The notes beneath the pieces are model-generated. The model was not told the DNA's origin and did no database searches. It was given only the letters and a program-made list of their open reading frames with translations. The position numbers and the translations under genes were made by a program. A stretch of DNA of 64,000 bases, taken from positions 94,026 to 158,025 of the forward strand of contig NZ_FOGG01000002.1 of NCBI RefSeq assembly GCF_900111155.1, read 5' to 3'. Of this stretch, positions 24,066 to 31,675 are shown in pieces (the first letter of the stretch is position 1; every line of letters starts with the position of its first letter). The stretch comes from Pedobacter rhizosphaerae (GTDB lineage Bacteria > Bacteroidota > Bacteroidia > Sphingobacteriales > Sphingobacteriaceae).

Positions 24066-24683
24066 TATATTAGATGCACGGAAGATATTGTAAATGAACC
24101 TACTGCAGGGTACAACAAACATTATTTTAGCGCTGAGGAATATTTAGAGCAAGAACGTACAAGCACCGAAAAACACGAATATTTTGATGGGGAAATCTTT
24201 GCCATGTCTGGAGCGGGTCTTGCTCACAATAAAATATTTAGCAACTTATTCATAGAGTTAGGAATCAAACTAAAAGGAAGCAAATGCACGCCTTATGGTA
24301 GTGATATGCGGATGCACATTCCAGAGAACACACTCTTCACCTATCCGGATATTTCTATTTACTGTAACGGAAACTCTACCAGTAATATCGATAAAGAAAG
24401 CCTTATTTTGCCCAGTGTTGTCATTGAAATACTGTCACCTTCTACAAAAGCATACCATAGAGGTAACAAGTTTAAACTCTATAGGGATATCCCTTCACTA
24501 AAAGCATACCTATTGATCGATTCACAAACTGTTTCAATAGAGGCTTTTCACATTAACGAAAATCAGAACTGGGAGCTGAAAGAATATAAAACGATGAACG
24601 ATCAGCTTAAACTTGTTTCATTGGGTTTTGATGTTCCTGTGGCTGAAATTTATCGGAATGTTTCTTTGATTATAGAAAAATAA
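24063..24683 (+). CDS. Uma2 family PD-(D/E)XK nuclease-like protein
   Basis: About 206 aa of the Uma2 (DUF820) family, common in cyanobacteria and Bacteroidota, with a restriction-endonuclease-like fold and unknown role. The hallmark [20 protein letters not shown] and [20 protein letters not shown] lead into the active site: YPDISIY (Asp), [12 protein letters not shown] (Glu and Lys) and [10 protein letters not shown]. The start is unclear. No in-frame ATG precedes the conserved domain; the candidates are TTG at 24063 or 24009 (the latter inside the ZIP gene), while two ATGs at 24074 and 24094 are in other frames. A small indel near the start is possible. Confidence 0.8.
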   Translation: MYIRCTEDIVNEPTAGYNKHYFSAEEYLEQERTSTEKHEYFDGEIFAMSGAGLAHNKIFSNLFIELGIKLKGSKCTPYGSDMRMHIPENTLFTYPDISIYCNGNSTSNIDKESLILPSVVIEILSPSTKAYHRGNKFKLYRDIPSLKAYLLIDSQTVSIEAFHINENQNWELKEYKTMNDQLKLVSLGFDVPVAEIYRNVSLIIEK

Positions 24684-24695
24684 CTTCGTCATTGC

Positions 24696-24839
24696 CTATT
24701 TTTTGTCTTTTTTCTTCCCAAACCCCCAAGGGCAATGCTTGCACTTATTTTTGCAACAGTAACCTCTTTTCAAATGATAGGCCTCAGTAAAAACCATCAG
24801 CCCCTGCTCGTTAAAATAAAAATCTTCGCCTTCTTTCAT
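24696..24839 (-). CDS. DUF5522-type small cysteine-rich protein (47 aa)
   Basis: A 47-codon gene on the minus strand. The protein starts MKEGEDFYFNEQGLMVFTEA, followed by YHLKRGYCCKNKCKHCPWGF and a Lys-rich tail. The four cysteines in the pattern CCx3Cx2C, preceded by HLKRGY and followed by CPWGF, match the DUF5522 family of Bacteroidota, a likely metal-binding knuckle of unknown function. It has an ATG at 24839 and a TAG at 24696-24698. The neighbouring beta-CASP exonuclease is downstream in the other direction; no operon partner is obvious. Confidence 0.85.
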   Translation of the reverse strand: MKEGEDFYFNEQGLMVFTEAYHLKRGYCCKNKCKHCPWGFGKKKDKK

Positions 24840-24956
24840 GGGTTAATTTTCAATGACTGAATGAGTGAATTAGAGAATTAGTGAATGATTGGATTATTGA
24901 ATAGGGGGCCTAAACCCCTCTTGCTACTTGGCTCTCGATACTTGCGGCTCTTTATC

Positions 24957-25898
24957 CTAATTCAAAATCTTCACGGCCAATTTACCATCAAAGTATTCCT
25001 TTAATTGTTTTCCGTCGCCATGAAGTGTCCAAACTTGTTGTGGCTTCACCTTTTCGATCGTTTCCAGAATGGCATTCCAATCGGCATGGTCTGAAATGTA
25101 CAGGGAAATTCCATTTTGTTGTTGTAATTTTTTCCATCCGGAGGCAAACACCCGCACTACATTGATGGCTTTGTGGTAACTATGAAAAACCATTGGTGGT
25201 ACGATATAAACCTGAGATTCCGGATTGTTTTTCATCACTTTCCGATCATACATCTTATAATTACCCAATTTCACGCCATAATCTTCATAGATTTTAACAA
25301 AGGGCATAATACTGTGATGCACCATTACGTTCTTTCCGGGGCAATATTGATGCATTAGCTGAATTAACCGCTGACTTTTACCTAAAGCATAAGCACCTAA
25401 CATAATATTGCTTTTTGTGCCATTTAGTTTTTCAATCTCTTCTATGGATGAAGGATGAATAGTTTCCGGATTGGCAAATGTACTTTCTGTTATCAACACA
25501 TCTGCCTTTACAAATTCAAACGGCTCACAGCTAGCATCAGGTTCTATTTTATAATCTCCCGTATAAAGGTATTTTACGCCTTCGTATTCCATAAAAACCT
25601 GTGCAGAGCCCAGTATATGTCCGGCAGAATAGAAACTGATGAAAACCTCTCCTATTTTAAACTGCTCATGGTATGCTTTAATATGGAAATCTACTGCTGC
25701 AAACTTACGGTACCGATGCTTCATAAAGCTTTCGGTTGGTGCCGTACAATAAACGTTTTGGCTTCCGCCAATGGCATGGTCGCCATGAGCATGAGAAACC
25801 ACAGCTTCTTTTACGGGTTGTTGCGGGTCGAGATAAAAATCTCCATATCTACAATACAATCCCGTTGGAGTAATGACAATAAAATCTTCTTTAATCAT
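24957..25898 (-). CDS. Beta-CASP MBL-fold exonuclease (ligase-associated type)
   Basis: A 313-aa metallo-beta-lactamase-fold nuclease. The motif AVVSHAHGDHAIGG supplies the metal-binding His and Asp residues; SAGHILGSAQVFMEY, YLYTGDYKIEPD and ISDHADWN are typical beta-CASP motifs. The early GLYCRYGDFYLDPQQPVKEA is like the DNA-ligase-associated exonuclease family (TIGR04122), usually found with an ATP-dependent ligase, an Lhr helicase and a phosphoesterase. None of these partners is in the window, so this copy is an orphan here. It is 26 nt downstream of coaE on the same strand. Confidence 0.82.
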   Translation of the reverse strand: MIKEDFIVITPTGLYCRYGDFYLDPQQPVKEAVVSHAHGDHAIGGSQNVYCTAPTESFMKHRYRKFAAVDFHIKAYHEQFKIGEVFISFYSAGHILGSAQVFMEYEGVKYLYTGDYKIEPDASCEPFEFVKADVLITESTFANPETIHPSSIEEIEKLNGTKSNIMLGAYALGKSQRLIQLMHQYCPGKNVMVHHSIMPFVKIYEDYGVKLGNYKMYDRKVMKNNPESQVYIVPPMVFHSYHKAINVVRVFASGWKKLQQQNGISLYISDHADWNAILETIEKVKPQQVWTLHGDGKQLKEYFDGKLAVKILN

Positions 25899-25924
25899 TT
25901 ATGATTTATTACGATAGGCTGGAA

Positions 25925-26527
25925 TTAATATCTTACAGCCTTTTCTAAAAATTGTTTGTGGAGGCCTAGTACTTGCTCAATTAAGGAATTTTTCTCATCA
26001 TTAATGATCAAGTAATCTGCAAGTCGCATTTTTTCCTCATCAGGTAATTGCTTATCCATCCGGGCTTTTACCTGCTCTTCAGAAATACCATCACGCTGTA
26101 TCACTCTGGCTATTTTAACTTCGGGTGGTGCCGTTACCAGGATATTGATATCGCACATTTTATAAGATCCACTTTCAAAAAGTAGTGCGGCTTCTTTAAG
26201 GGTGTATGATGTGTTGGAAGGAATCTGTTTCTCCCAGTTATCAAAGCCTCTAAAAACTGCCGGATGTACCAAAGCATTTAACTTTTTTAGTTCCGCTTCA
26301 TTATTAAAAACAATACCCGCAAGGTGTTTATTATTAAGAGTTCCATCACTGAAATAGCTTTCTTCTCCGAAAGTTTCCTTTATTCCCGCAATAAGCACTT
26401 CATCTTTAATCATGATGTTTTTAGCTTCGGGATCGGCATAGAAAACAGGAATGCCTAACACTTCAAATATCTTACAAACAGTAGTTTTACCACTTCCTAT
26501 CCCACCTGTTATGCCTACTTTCAACAT
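25925..26527 (-). CDS. coaE: Dephospho-CoA kinase
   Basis: The last step of coenzyme A synthesis, ATP-dependent phosphorylation of the 3' hydroxyl of dephospho-CoA. The 200-aa protein begins MLKVGITGGIGSGKTTVCKI with a P-loop at about 8-15, continues with VFYADPEAKNIM (substrate Asp) and has the lid region ARVIQRDGISEEQVKARM. Its ATG overlaps the ybbR stop by one base, so the two are translationally coupled, as is common in Bacteroidota. Confidence 0.95.
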   Translation of the reverse strand: MLKVGITGGIGSGKTTVCKIFEVLGIPVFYADPEAKNIMIKDEVLIAGIKETFGEESYFSDGTLNNKHLAGIVFNNEAELKKLNALVHPAVFRGFDNWEKQIPSNTSYTLKEAALLFESGSYKMCDINILVTAPPEVKIARVIQRDGISEEQVKARMDKQLPDEEKMRLADYLIINDEKNSLIEQVLGLHKQFLEKAVRY

Positions 26528-27474
26528 TATTTTACTATTACAAAATCTACTTTTGACGGACTAATACTTATTAATTTACAATAATCAGGAAAGGCCGTGA
26601 TTTTCACTTTAAACTGACTATGATGCAAATCTAACCATTCTTCGGCATTTACAGTGGCCTGGATAAAACTATCATCCACCTGATTAAAATTGCTCAAAGC
26701 GACCAAAAAGGTTACTTTAATCTTTTTAGGATAAAGCTTAATGCTGTTATAGTTTCGGTTGTTAATAATTTTTAAAGGAACCTCAACCGTCTTTTCTGTA
26801 AATTCATCAACAGGAAGCTTTACCTCTACCGAAGACGGAAAGATACTCACATTTTTATGGGTACTGTGCTGCATGGCAATTCTGGCCGTACTGCTACTTT
26901 GAACATTTTCCAGCTTTAAAGTGTCCGTTCCCCAGAAACTAATTTTATCCAACTCTTCAATTGGACCAGTAACAGTTACGTATTTTGGATTGAGTTTTAC
27001 CTCGTTTGAAATGTTATACTGCTTAACAAAGCTGATCTCTTTTACCAATTTTATAGGAACCTTTTTAACTGTTCTCTTGGTAAAATCAAAGTACAAGGTA
27101 TCAGGCTTAACCGATATCACCTTTTGCGAGCTTTCCAGTTGCTTATTTACATTGTATAACTGATCAGAAAAAACCACAAAATCTTTTGAGTTTAAGGAAT
27201 TAAGGCTAACAGCAATAGATTGGGGATTTATTCTCAGCCTGGCAAAAAGCAGTTGCCAGCCCGTACCTTCCACCTGCAAATCTACTGTATCCGATTGCAA
27301 AGGATGGAAAGCTCTTTTTTGAGGGAAATTCTTGTAGATGAGTACTGTTTTCGCAGTGTAAACATATTTGTTATTTAATGCCATGAAGAGCCATGCTGCA
27401 ACAGCCAGAAATAAACAGGCGATTAAGCTCAATACACGTCTCTGCTCTATTTTGGTTAACTTAATAAATGGCAT
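26527..27474 (-). CDS. YbbR-like domain protein (CdaR-type)
   Basis: A 315-aa protein with a short basic N-terminus, one membrane helix (VLSLIACLFLAVAAWLFMAL, about residues 14-33) and three or so YbbR beta-domains, for example VPIKLVKEISFVKQYNIS, TVTGPIEELDKISF and VEVPLKIINNRNYNSIKLYP. In Firmicutes YbbR (CdaR) regulates a diadenylate cyclase; the role in Bacteroidota is unclear. The upstream promoter is TTG-N20-TACATTTG, so ybbR-coaE can be transcribed independently of yajC-nusB. Confidence 0.85.
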   Translation of the reverse strand: MPFIKLTKIEQRRVLSLIACLFLAVAAWLFMALNNKYVYTAKTVLIYKNFPQKRAFHPLQSDTVDLQVEGTGWQLLFARLRINPQSIAVSLNSLNSKDFVVFSDQLYNVNKQLESSQKVISVKPDTLYFDFTKRTVKKVPIKLVKEISFVKQYNISNEVKLNPKYVTVTGPIEELDKISFWGTDTLKLENVQSSSTARIAMQHSTHKNVSIFPSSVEVKLPVDEFTEKTVEVPLKIINNRNYNSIKLYPKKIKVTFLVALSNFNQVDDSFIQATVNAEEWLDLHHSQFKVKITAFPDYCKLISISPSKVDFVIVK

Positions 27475-27528
27475 AAATCATATTATGTTTCTCTAATGGT
27501 TAAATCTTCACTGAAACAACAATTTAGC

Positions 27529-27559
27529 CAAATGTACCAAAACTTAACTACTCGCTCAA
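27529..27559 (-). promoter_or_regulatory. Promoter TTG-N20-TACATTTG of ybbR-coaE
   Basis: On the minus strand TTG (27559-27557) and TACATTTG (27536-27529) are 20 nt apart, in agreement with TTG-N17-23-TAnnTTTG. The -7 element lies about 55 nt before the ybbR ATG. Confidence 0.7.
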
Positions 27560-27635
27560 ATAAGATATACCTTTATAATTTATTAATAAATGCTTTTGTG
27601 TAAATAATTATATTGCGTATCAAATAACTATAGAA

Positions 27636-28586
27636 ATGTATAAAAAAGTTTTAACGCTCTGTTTACTCCTTTTCTCCATTAACTCATTTGCCCAAAAAAG
27701 ACAAAATATTTACTACTTTAAAAACGGGATGCTCACTTCAAATAAAGAAACGGCTGACTACAGAAGAGTAGTTCAGGAACCGGATTCAGGCTCCAGTTTA
27801 TTTCCTGTTTTCGAATTCTACAGTGATAATACAGACAAAACAATCGGATTAGTTTCCAAATATGAACCGAACTTAGTGTTTGAGGGCCTGGTAAAACGCT
27901 TTAACAAAAAGGGGATTTTAACTGAAGAACTGAACTATAAAAATGGTAAGTTAAGTGGTAAAGCCATTTATTATTACGACAATGGTAAAGTAAAAAGGGA
28001 GTTAGACTATAACGAGAACGTTAAGGTTACCGGAGTAAGCGATCATGTTTTTAGTCGCCTGATCAATGAATACGATTCTTTAGGAAATCAAAACATTAAG
28101 GATGGAAATGGAAGTTATATTTGCTCAGGCAAGGAACTTACTGAACAGGGAAATTACAAAAATGGCTACAAGGATGGGGTGTGGAAAGGATTGGTTAATG
28201 GAAACGCCTTTGAAGAAAACTATCAGGATGGGAGGCTAATTGCTGGAACTGCACACACTAAAGAAGGTAAAACTATTGAATATACTGTTGCAGAAGAATA
28301 TCCAAACTATCCTGGTGGCATTGGAGACTTTTATAAATATTTAGGGAGAAATTATCGTTTTCCATCTGAAGCTCAAAAAAATGGTGTTCGTGGCAGGCTT
28401 TATATCTCCTTTGTGGTAGAGAAAGATGGTAAGCTTACTGATTACTCCTTTAAAAACGATTTGGGTTACGGTACAAGAGAGGAAGCCATTCGGGTTCTAG
28501 ATCGCTCGCCTAAATGGAATCCCGGTAAACAGCATGGTATACCTGTTCGGGTAAAATACAACATCAATATTAATCTGGCGTATTAA
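27636..28586 (+). CDS. Secreted MORN-repeat protein with C-terminal TonB-like domain
   Basis: A 316-aa protein with a cleavable signal peptide (MYKKVLTLCLLLFSINSFAQ). The middle has MORN_2-type repeats: GILTEELNYKNGKLSGKAIY, YYDNGKVKRELDYNE and EQGNYKNGYKDGVWKG. The last 90 residues are a TonB C-terminal domain: GDFYKYLGRNYRFPSEAQKN, GRLYISFVVEKDGKL and YNININLAY. Unlike true TonB it has no N-terminal membrane anchor or proline-rich spacer after the signal peptide, so it is probably not an energy transducer. It lies on the opposite strand between yajC and ybbR, which are usually adjacent. Confidence 0.82.
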   Translation: MYKKVLTLCLLLFSINSFAQKRQNIYYFKNGMLTSNKETADYRRVVQEPDSGSSLFPVFEFYSDNTDKTIGLVSKYEPNLVFEGLVKRFNKKGILTEELNYKNGKLSGKAIYYYDNGKVKRELDYNENVKVTGVSDHVFSRLINEYDSLGNQNIKDGNGSYICSGKELTEQGNYKNGYKDGVWKGLVNGNAFEENYQDGRLIAGTAHTKEGKTIEYTVAEEYPNYPGGIGDFYKYLGRNYRFPSEAQKNGVRGRLYISFVVEKDGKLTDYSFKNDLGYGTREEAIRVLDRSPKWNPGKQHGIPVRVKYNININLAY

Positions 28587-28590
28587 CAAC

Positions 28591-28620
28591 AAAAGCCAAT
28601 CAAATTGACTGGCCTTTGTT
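28591..28620. terminator. Possible bidirectional terminator between TonB-like gene and yajC
   Basis: AAAGCCAATC and GACTGGCCTTT pair imperfectly around an AAATT loop between two convergent genes, with A and T runs on the two sides. Confidence 0.55.
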
Positions 28621-28640
28621 TGTTTCTTATTGAATGAAGA

Positions 28641-28952
28641 CTATGCTTTTGGAGCACTAGCCTTAGTTGCATCAAGTGAGATGGCAGATTTTTCGAAACG
28701 GATTTTAGTACCGCCTTCTACTTCAATTAAGAAAGTAGTATCGTTCATATCAATAATACGACCGTGAATACCAGCAGTTGTAATTACTTTATCACCTTTT
28801 TTCAACTCTTCTACCAATTTTTTATGGTCTTTTGCTTTTTTTAGTTGTGGTCTTACCATGAAAAAGTAAAATACTAATCCGATAGCTGCCATTACGAACA
28901 ATTGCTTGTAATCGAATCCACCTGCTGCTTGCAAAATTACTGTTAATGTCAT
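28641..28952 (-). CDS. yajC: Sec translocase accessory subunit YajC
   Basis: A 103-aa single-pass membrane protein. The N-terminal helix is QLFVMAAIGLVFYFFMVRPQ (about 20-39), followed by the conserved basic segment KKAKDHKKLVEELKKGDKVI, then TTAGIHGRIIDM and FLIEVEGGTKIRFEKSAI. This is the standard YajC layout. YajC binds SecDF and the holo-translocon; secDF itself is far away at 4-7 kb. It is at the end of the nusB-DUF1573-yajC run, 23 nt after the DUF1573 stop. Confidence 0.95.
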   Translation of the reverse strand: MTLTVILQAAGGFDYKQLFVMAAIGLVFYFFMVRPQLKKAKDHKKLVEELKKGDKVITTAGIHGRIIDMNDTTFLIEVEGGTKIRFEKSAISLDATKASAPKA

Positions 28953-28975
28953 TTCTTATTTATTTGTGTTAGTTA

Positions 28976-29416
28976 TTATTTCTTTTCTAATACTTCGCCT
29001 ACCAAGTGTACGGTTGTTACTTTTTCACTGGCATTCGATGTTACTGTTATTACTTTATCCTGCATCCCCATCTTACCCTCGCTATTAAATATCACCTTAA
29101 TTACCCCCTCTTTACCAGGTAAAATAGGCTCGCCTGGAACCTGAGGCACAGTACAACCACAAGTAGCCGTAGCATTACTTATAATGAGTGGACTTCTACC
29201 TGTATTCTTTAGTTTAAACTCATGCTGAACACTTTCTCCTTGTACGATTTTACCGAAATCGAAGATATCTCTTTCGAAAACAATTACAGGGGCATCTGCT
29301 GCAGGTACAGCTGCATTTTTAGAAGTATCGTTTGTGGTACTGGCCGATGAAGTATTTGCATTACGACAAGCAGCAAAAGAACAAACAGTTAAAGCAAGTA
29401 TGAATATCTTTTTCAT
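28976..29416 (-). CDS. DUF1573 lipoprotein
   Basis: A 146-aa protein with a lipoprotein signal (MKKIFILALTVCSFAACRNA, Cys at 17). The single DUF1573 domain, an Ig-like fold, is visible as FERDIFDFGKIVQGESVQHEF, KLKNTGRSPLIISNATATCG, CTVPQVPGEPILPGKEG and IKVIFNSEGKMGMQDK. The role is unknown, but the gene is regularly found between nusB and yajC in Bacteroidota. The two cysteines in ATCGCTVP are conserved features of the domain. Confidence 0.9.
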   Translation of the reverse strand: MKKIFILALTVCSFAACRNANTSSASTTNDTSKNAAVPAADAPVIVFERDIFDFGKIVQGESVQHEFKLKNTGRSPLIISNATATCGCTVPQVPGEPILPGKEGVIKVIFNSEGKMGMQDKVITVTSNASEKVTTVHLVGEVLEKK

Positions 29417-29458
29417 TGGGTAACATATTAGTGGTTAGGACGGTAATCCTATTACCAA

Positions 29459-30409
29459 TTACTCTTCAATTAATCCGCGGCCAATCTTTTTAATGGTATT
29501 TGATTTTTTAAGATCGCCTAAAATTTTGTCCAAAATACCGTTAATAAATGAATTACTTTTCGGAGTACTGTAATCTTTTGATAACTCTAGATACTCATTG
29601 ATAGTAACTTTAACTGGAATTGAAGGAAAGTTTAAAAGCTCACAGATGGCCATTTTCATCAAAATAGTATCCATTAGGGCAATACGCTCAGATTCCCAGT
29701 TTTTTGTTCTATCAGCAATCATATCCTGATATTTTGCATTGTTTTGCAAAGTATGAACGAATAAATCCTGAACGAATTTGCTATCCTCTACCCAATCGGC
29801 ACTGATTTCTGTTAATTTATTTTTGAATGGATCGTCGTAAACAAAGTTTTTTAGTGTTTTGGCCACCATCCCCTTCATTACTTCATGATCTACCTGCCAG
29901 TTAATAAACTTCTCTTCAAAAACCTGGATAATAGCCTGATTTTTAAGAATAATCTTCCTGAAAATGTATTTGATGATATCTTTAGATGATTCTAAGGTTT
30001 CATTTGGATCTGCAAGATATTCTGCATACTCTTTTGAGGCTTTTAAAGAGTTGAAAACTGTTTTACGGATTTCCGGATCAAAGCCCCAATCTACTTTATA
30101 CTTCTTAATTGCAGAAATATACTCTGGATTTTGCTGAAGCAGTACACTGAATTTATTGTGCAGTAACTTCATGTTCGGGTTAATGTCTTCGGCTGTTTTG
30201 ATGTATTTGTTGGCCCGTTCAGCAGCGTCATTAGCTGTAAACTCGGTTACTTCCACCATAAGAGAAAGCATCCAGATATACATTTCATAAACGCTATCGA
30301 TGCTTTGCATTAAAGTTTTAAGATCTCCTTTAATGTCTTTCTTGTCTGCCATGTGCCAAGCAAAAATATTTTGCAAAGCTTTAATTCTTAAGTGCCTTCT
30401 ATTTAACAT
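29459..30409 (-). CDS. nusB: Transcription antitermination protein NusB (long Bacteroidota form)
   Basis: NusB with NusE binds the boxA RNA of rRNA operons to promote antitermination. The protein is 316 aa, about twice the proteobacterial length. The N-terminal MLNRRHLRIKALQNIFAWHM is the RNA-binding helix; the C-terminal half has the familiar ESERIALMDTILMKMAICEL, NFPSIPVKVTINEYLELSKD and YSTPKSNSFINGILDKI. The extra central helices are typical of this phylum. It heads the nusB-DUF1573-yajC run. Confidence 0.93.
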   Translation of the reverse strand: MLNRRHLRIKALQNIFAWHMADKKDIKGDLKTLMQSIDSVYEMYIWMLSLMVEVTEFTANDAAERANKYIKTAEDINPNMKLLHNKFSVLLQQNPEYISAIKKYKVDWGFDPEIRKTVFNSLKASKEYAEYLADPNETLESSKDIIKYIFRKIILKNQAIIQVFEEKFINWQVDHEVMKGMVAKTLKNFVYDDPFKNKLTEISADWVEDSKFVQDLFVHTLQNNAKYQDMIADRTKNWESERIALMDTILMKMAICELLNFPSIPVKVTINEYLELSKDYSTPKSNSFINGILDKILGDLKKSNTIKKIGRGLIEE

Positions 30410-30455
30410 GAATGTAAGAACGATGTGGTTTTTTAAACCGATTGATAATTATTGA

Positions 30456-31544
30456 TTAATATGATGATTTAATTTTTTTAACATCAGCAATACGCTTTTC
30501 GGCGATGCGATTTGCAGCGATATTGGTTGATATTTTTTCTGATTTACTTAATTTGATTACGTTACGGGTAGCGTCGTAGATATTTTCGGTAAGCTGAACA
30601 GTGCGTTTTTTACCAAAACCAGTAAGTTCGGAATAGCAAGATATCAATCCACCAGCATTGATTAAGTAATCTGGTGCAAATAAAATACCCTTCTGAAGTA
30701 ATAGTTCACTATCTAAAACCTCATCTTTAAGCTGATTATTGGCAGAGCCTGCAATAATTGCAAACTTCATACGCTCAATAGTTTTACTATTTACGGTTGC
30801 TCCCATGGCACATGGTGCATAGACATCGGCATCTATACCAAAAATTTTATCTGCTTCTATTGGCTTTGCTTTATATTTACGGGCTACATATGTTAATTGT
30901 TCCTGGTTGATATCGCTAATTAGCACTTCAGCATTTTCCTTTCTCAGTAAGGCCACTAAGTGCTCGCCAACGTTTCCAATTCCCTGAACTACAACTGTTC
31001 TTCCCGCAAGCATATCCGTACCAAAAACCTCTTTAACACTGGCCTTGATACCCAAATAAACACCTTGAGCAGTAAACGGGGCAGGATTTCCGGCACCCCC
31101 TATAGATTCGGGCACCCCCGTAACATAACTGGTTTCCATACGGATATATTCCATATCACGTGTGTTGGTTCCCATTTCCTCGGCGGTGATAAACTCTCCG
31201 TTTAGGTTTTTTATAAACCTGCCGTAGCTACGCATAAGGGTTTCAGTCTTATCTTTTCGAGAATCTCCAATGATTACCCCTTTTCCACCGCCAAGATTTA
31301 ATCCGGTGATGGCAGATTTATAAGTCATTCCCCGTGATAAACGAAGGGCATCTTCCAAAGCTTCACCTTCAGTGGCATAACTCCACATGCGGGTTCCACC
31401 CAAAGCAGGCCCTAAAGTGGTATCATGAATGGCGATGATTGCTTTTAAACCTGTGTCAGCATCATTACAGAAAACTAGTTTTTTGTGCCCATAAGCACTA
31501 AGTTGCTCTAAAATGGATGTATCTAAAGAAGAATTTGCTGGCAT
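30456..31544 (-). CDS. Glu/Leu/Phe/Val dehydrogenase
   Basis: A 362-aa NAD-dependent amino acid dehydrogenase of the leucine dehydrogenase type, which oxidatively deaminates branched-chain amino acids. Substrate and catalytic motifs: GPALGGTRMW, MTYKSAITGLNLGGGKGVII (catalytic Lys in GGGKGV) and TAEEMGTNTRDME. The NAD Rossmann motif is VVVQGIGNVGEHLV, and YAPCAMGATVNSKTI follows. Length fits leucine/phenylalanine dehydrogenases (about 360) rather than GDH. TAATTTTG upstream is a likely -7 element. Leucine breakdown connects loosely to HMG-CoA lyase at 8.9 kb. Confidence 0.9.
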   Translation of the reverse strand: MPANSSLDTSILEQLSAYGHKKLVFCNDADTGLKAIIAIHDTTLGPALGGTRMWSYATEGEALEDALRLSRGMTYKSAITGLNLGGGKGVIIGDSRKDKTETLMRSYGRFIKNLNGEFITAEEMGTNTRDMEYIRMETSYVTGVPESIGGAGNPAPFTAQGVYLGIKASVKEVFGTDMLAGRTVVVQGIGNVGEHLVALLRKENAEVLISDINQEQLTYVARKYKAKPIEADKIFGIDADVYAPCAMGATVNSKTIERMKFAIIAGSANNQLKDEVLDSELLLQKGILFAPDYLINAGGLISCYSELTGFGKKRTVQLTENIYDATRNVIKLSKSEKISTNIAANRIAEKRIADVKKIKSSY

Positions 31545-31569
31545 AATGTACGTACGGCTAAACCTGCTG

Positions 31570-31577
31570 CAAAATTA
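31570..31577 (-). promoter_or_regulatory. -7 promoter element (TAATTTTG) of the amino-acid dehydrogenase
   Basis: Plus-strand CAAAATTA is TAATTTTG on the minus strand, matching TAnnTTTG, 25 nt before the ATG at 31544. Confidence 0.5.
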
Positions 31578-31661
31578 AAATAAAAAACCATTATTACACG
31601 TTTTTAACGAAACTATAACAAATTTACTTCAGCTTTAATTAAAATTCCTATCATAAATATC

Positions 31662-31669
31662 TAAGTTTG
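31662..31669 (+). promoter_or_regulatory. -7 promoter element (TAAGTTTG) of the ABC exporter gene
   Basis: An exact TAnnTTTG match only 6 nt before the ATG at 31676, implying a leaderless or nearly leaderless message. It also argues against the TTG at 31667, which lies inside this element. Confidence 0.6.
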
Positions 31670-31675
31670 CCCTGC

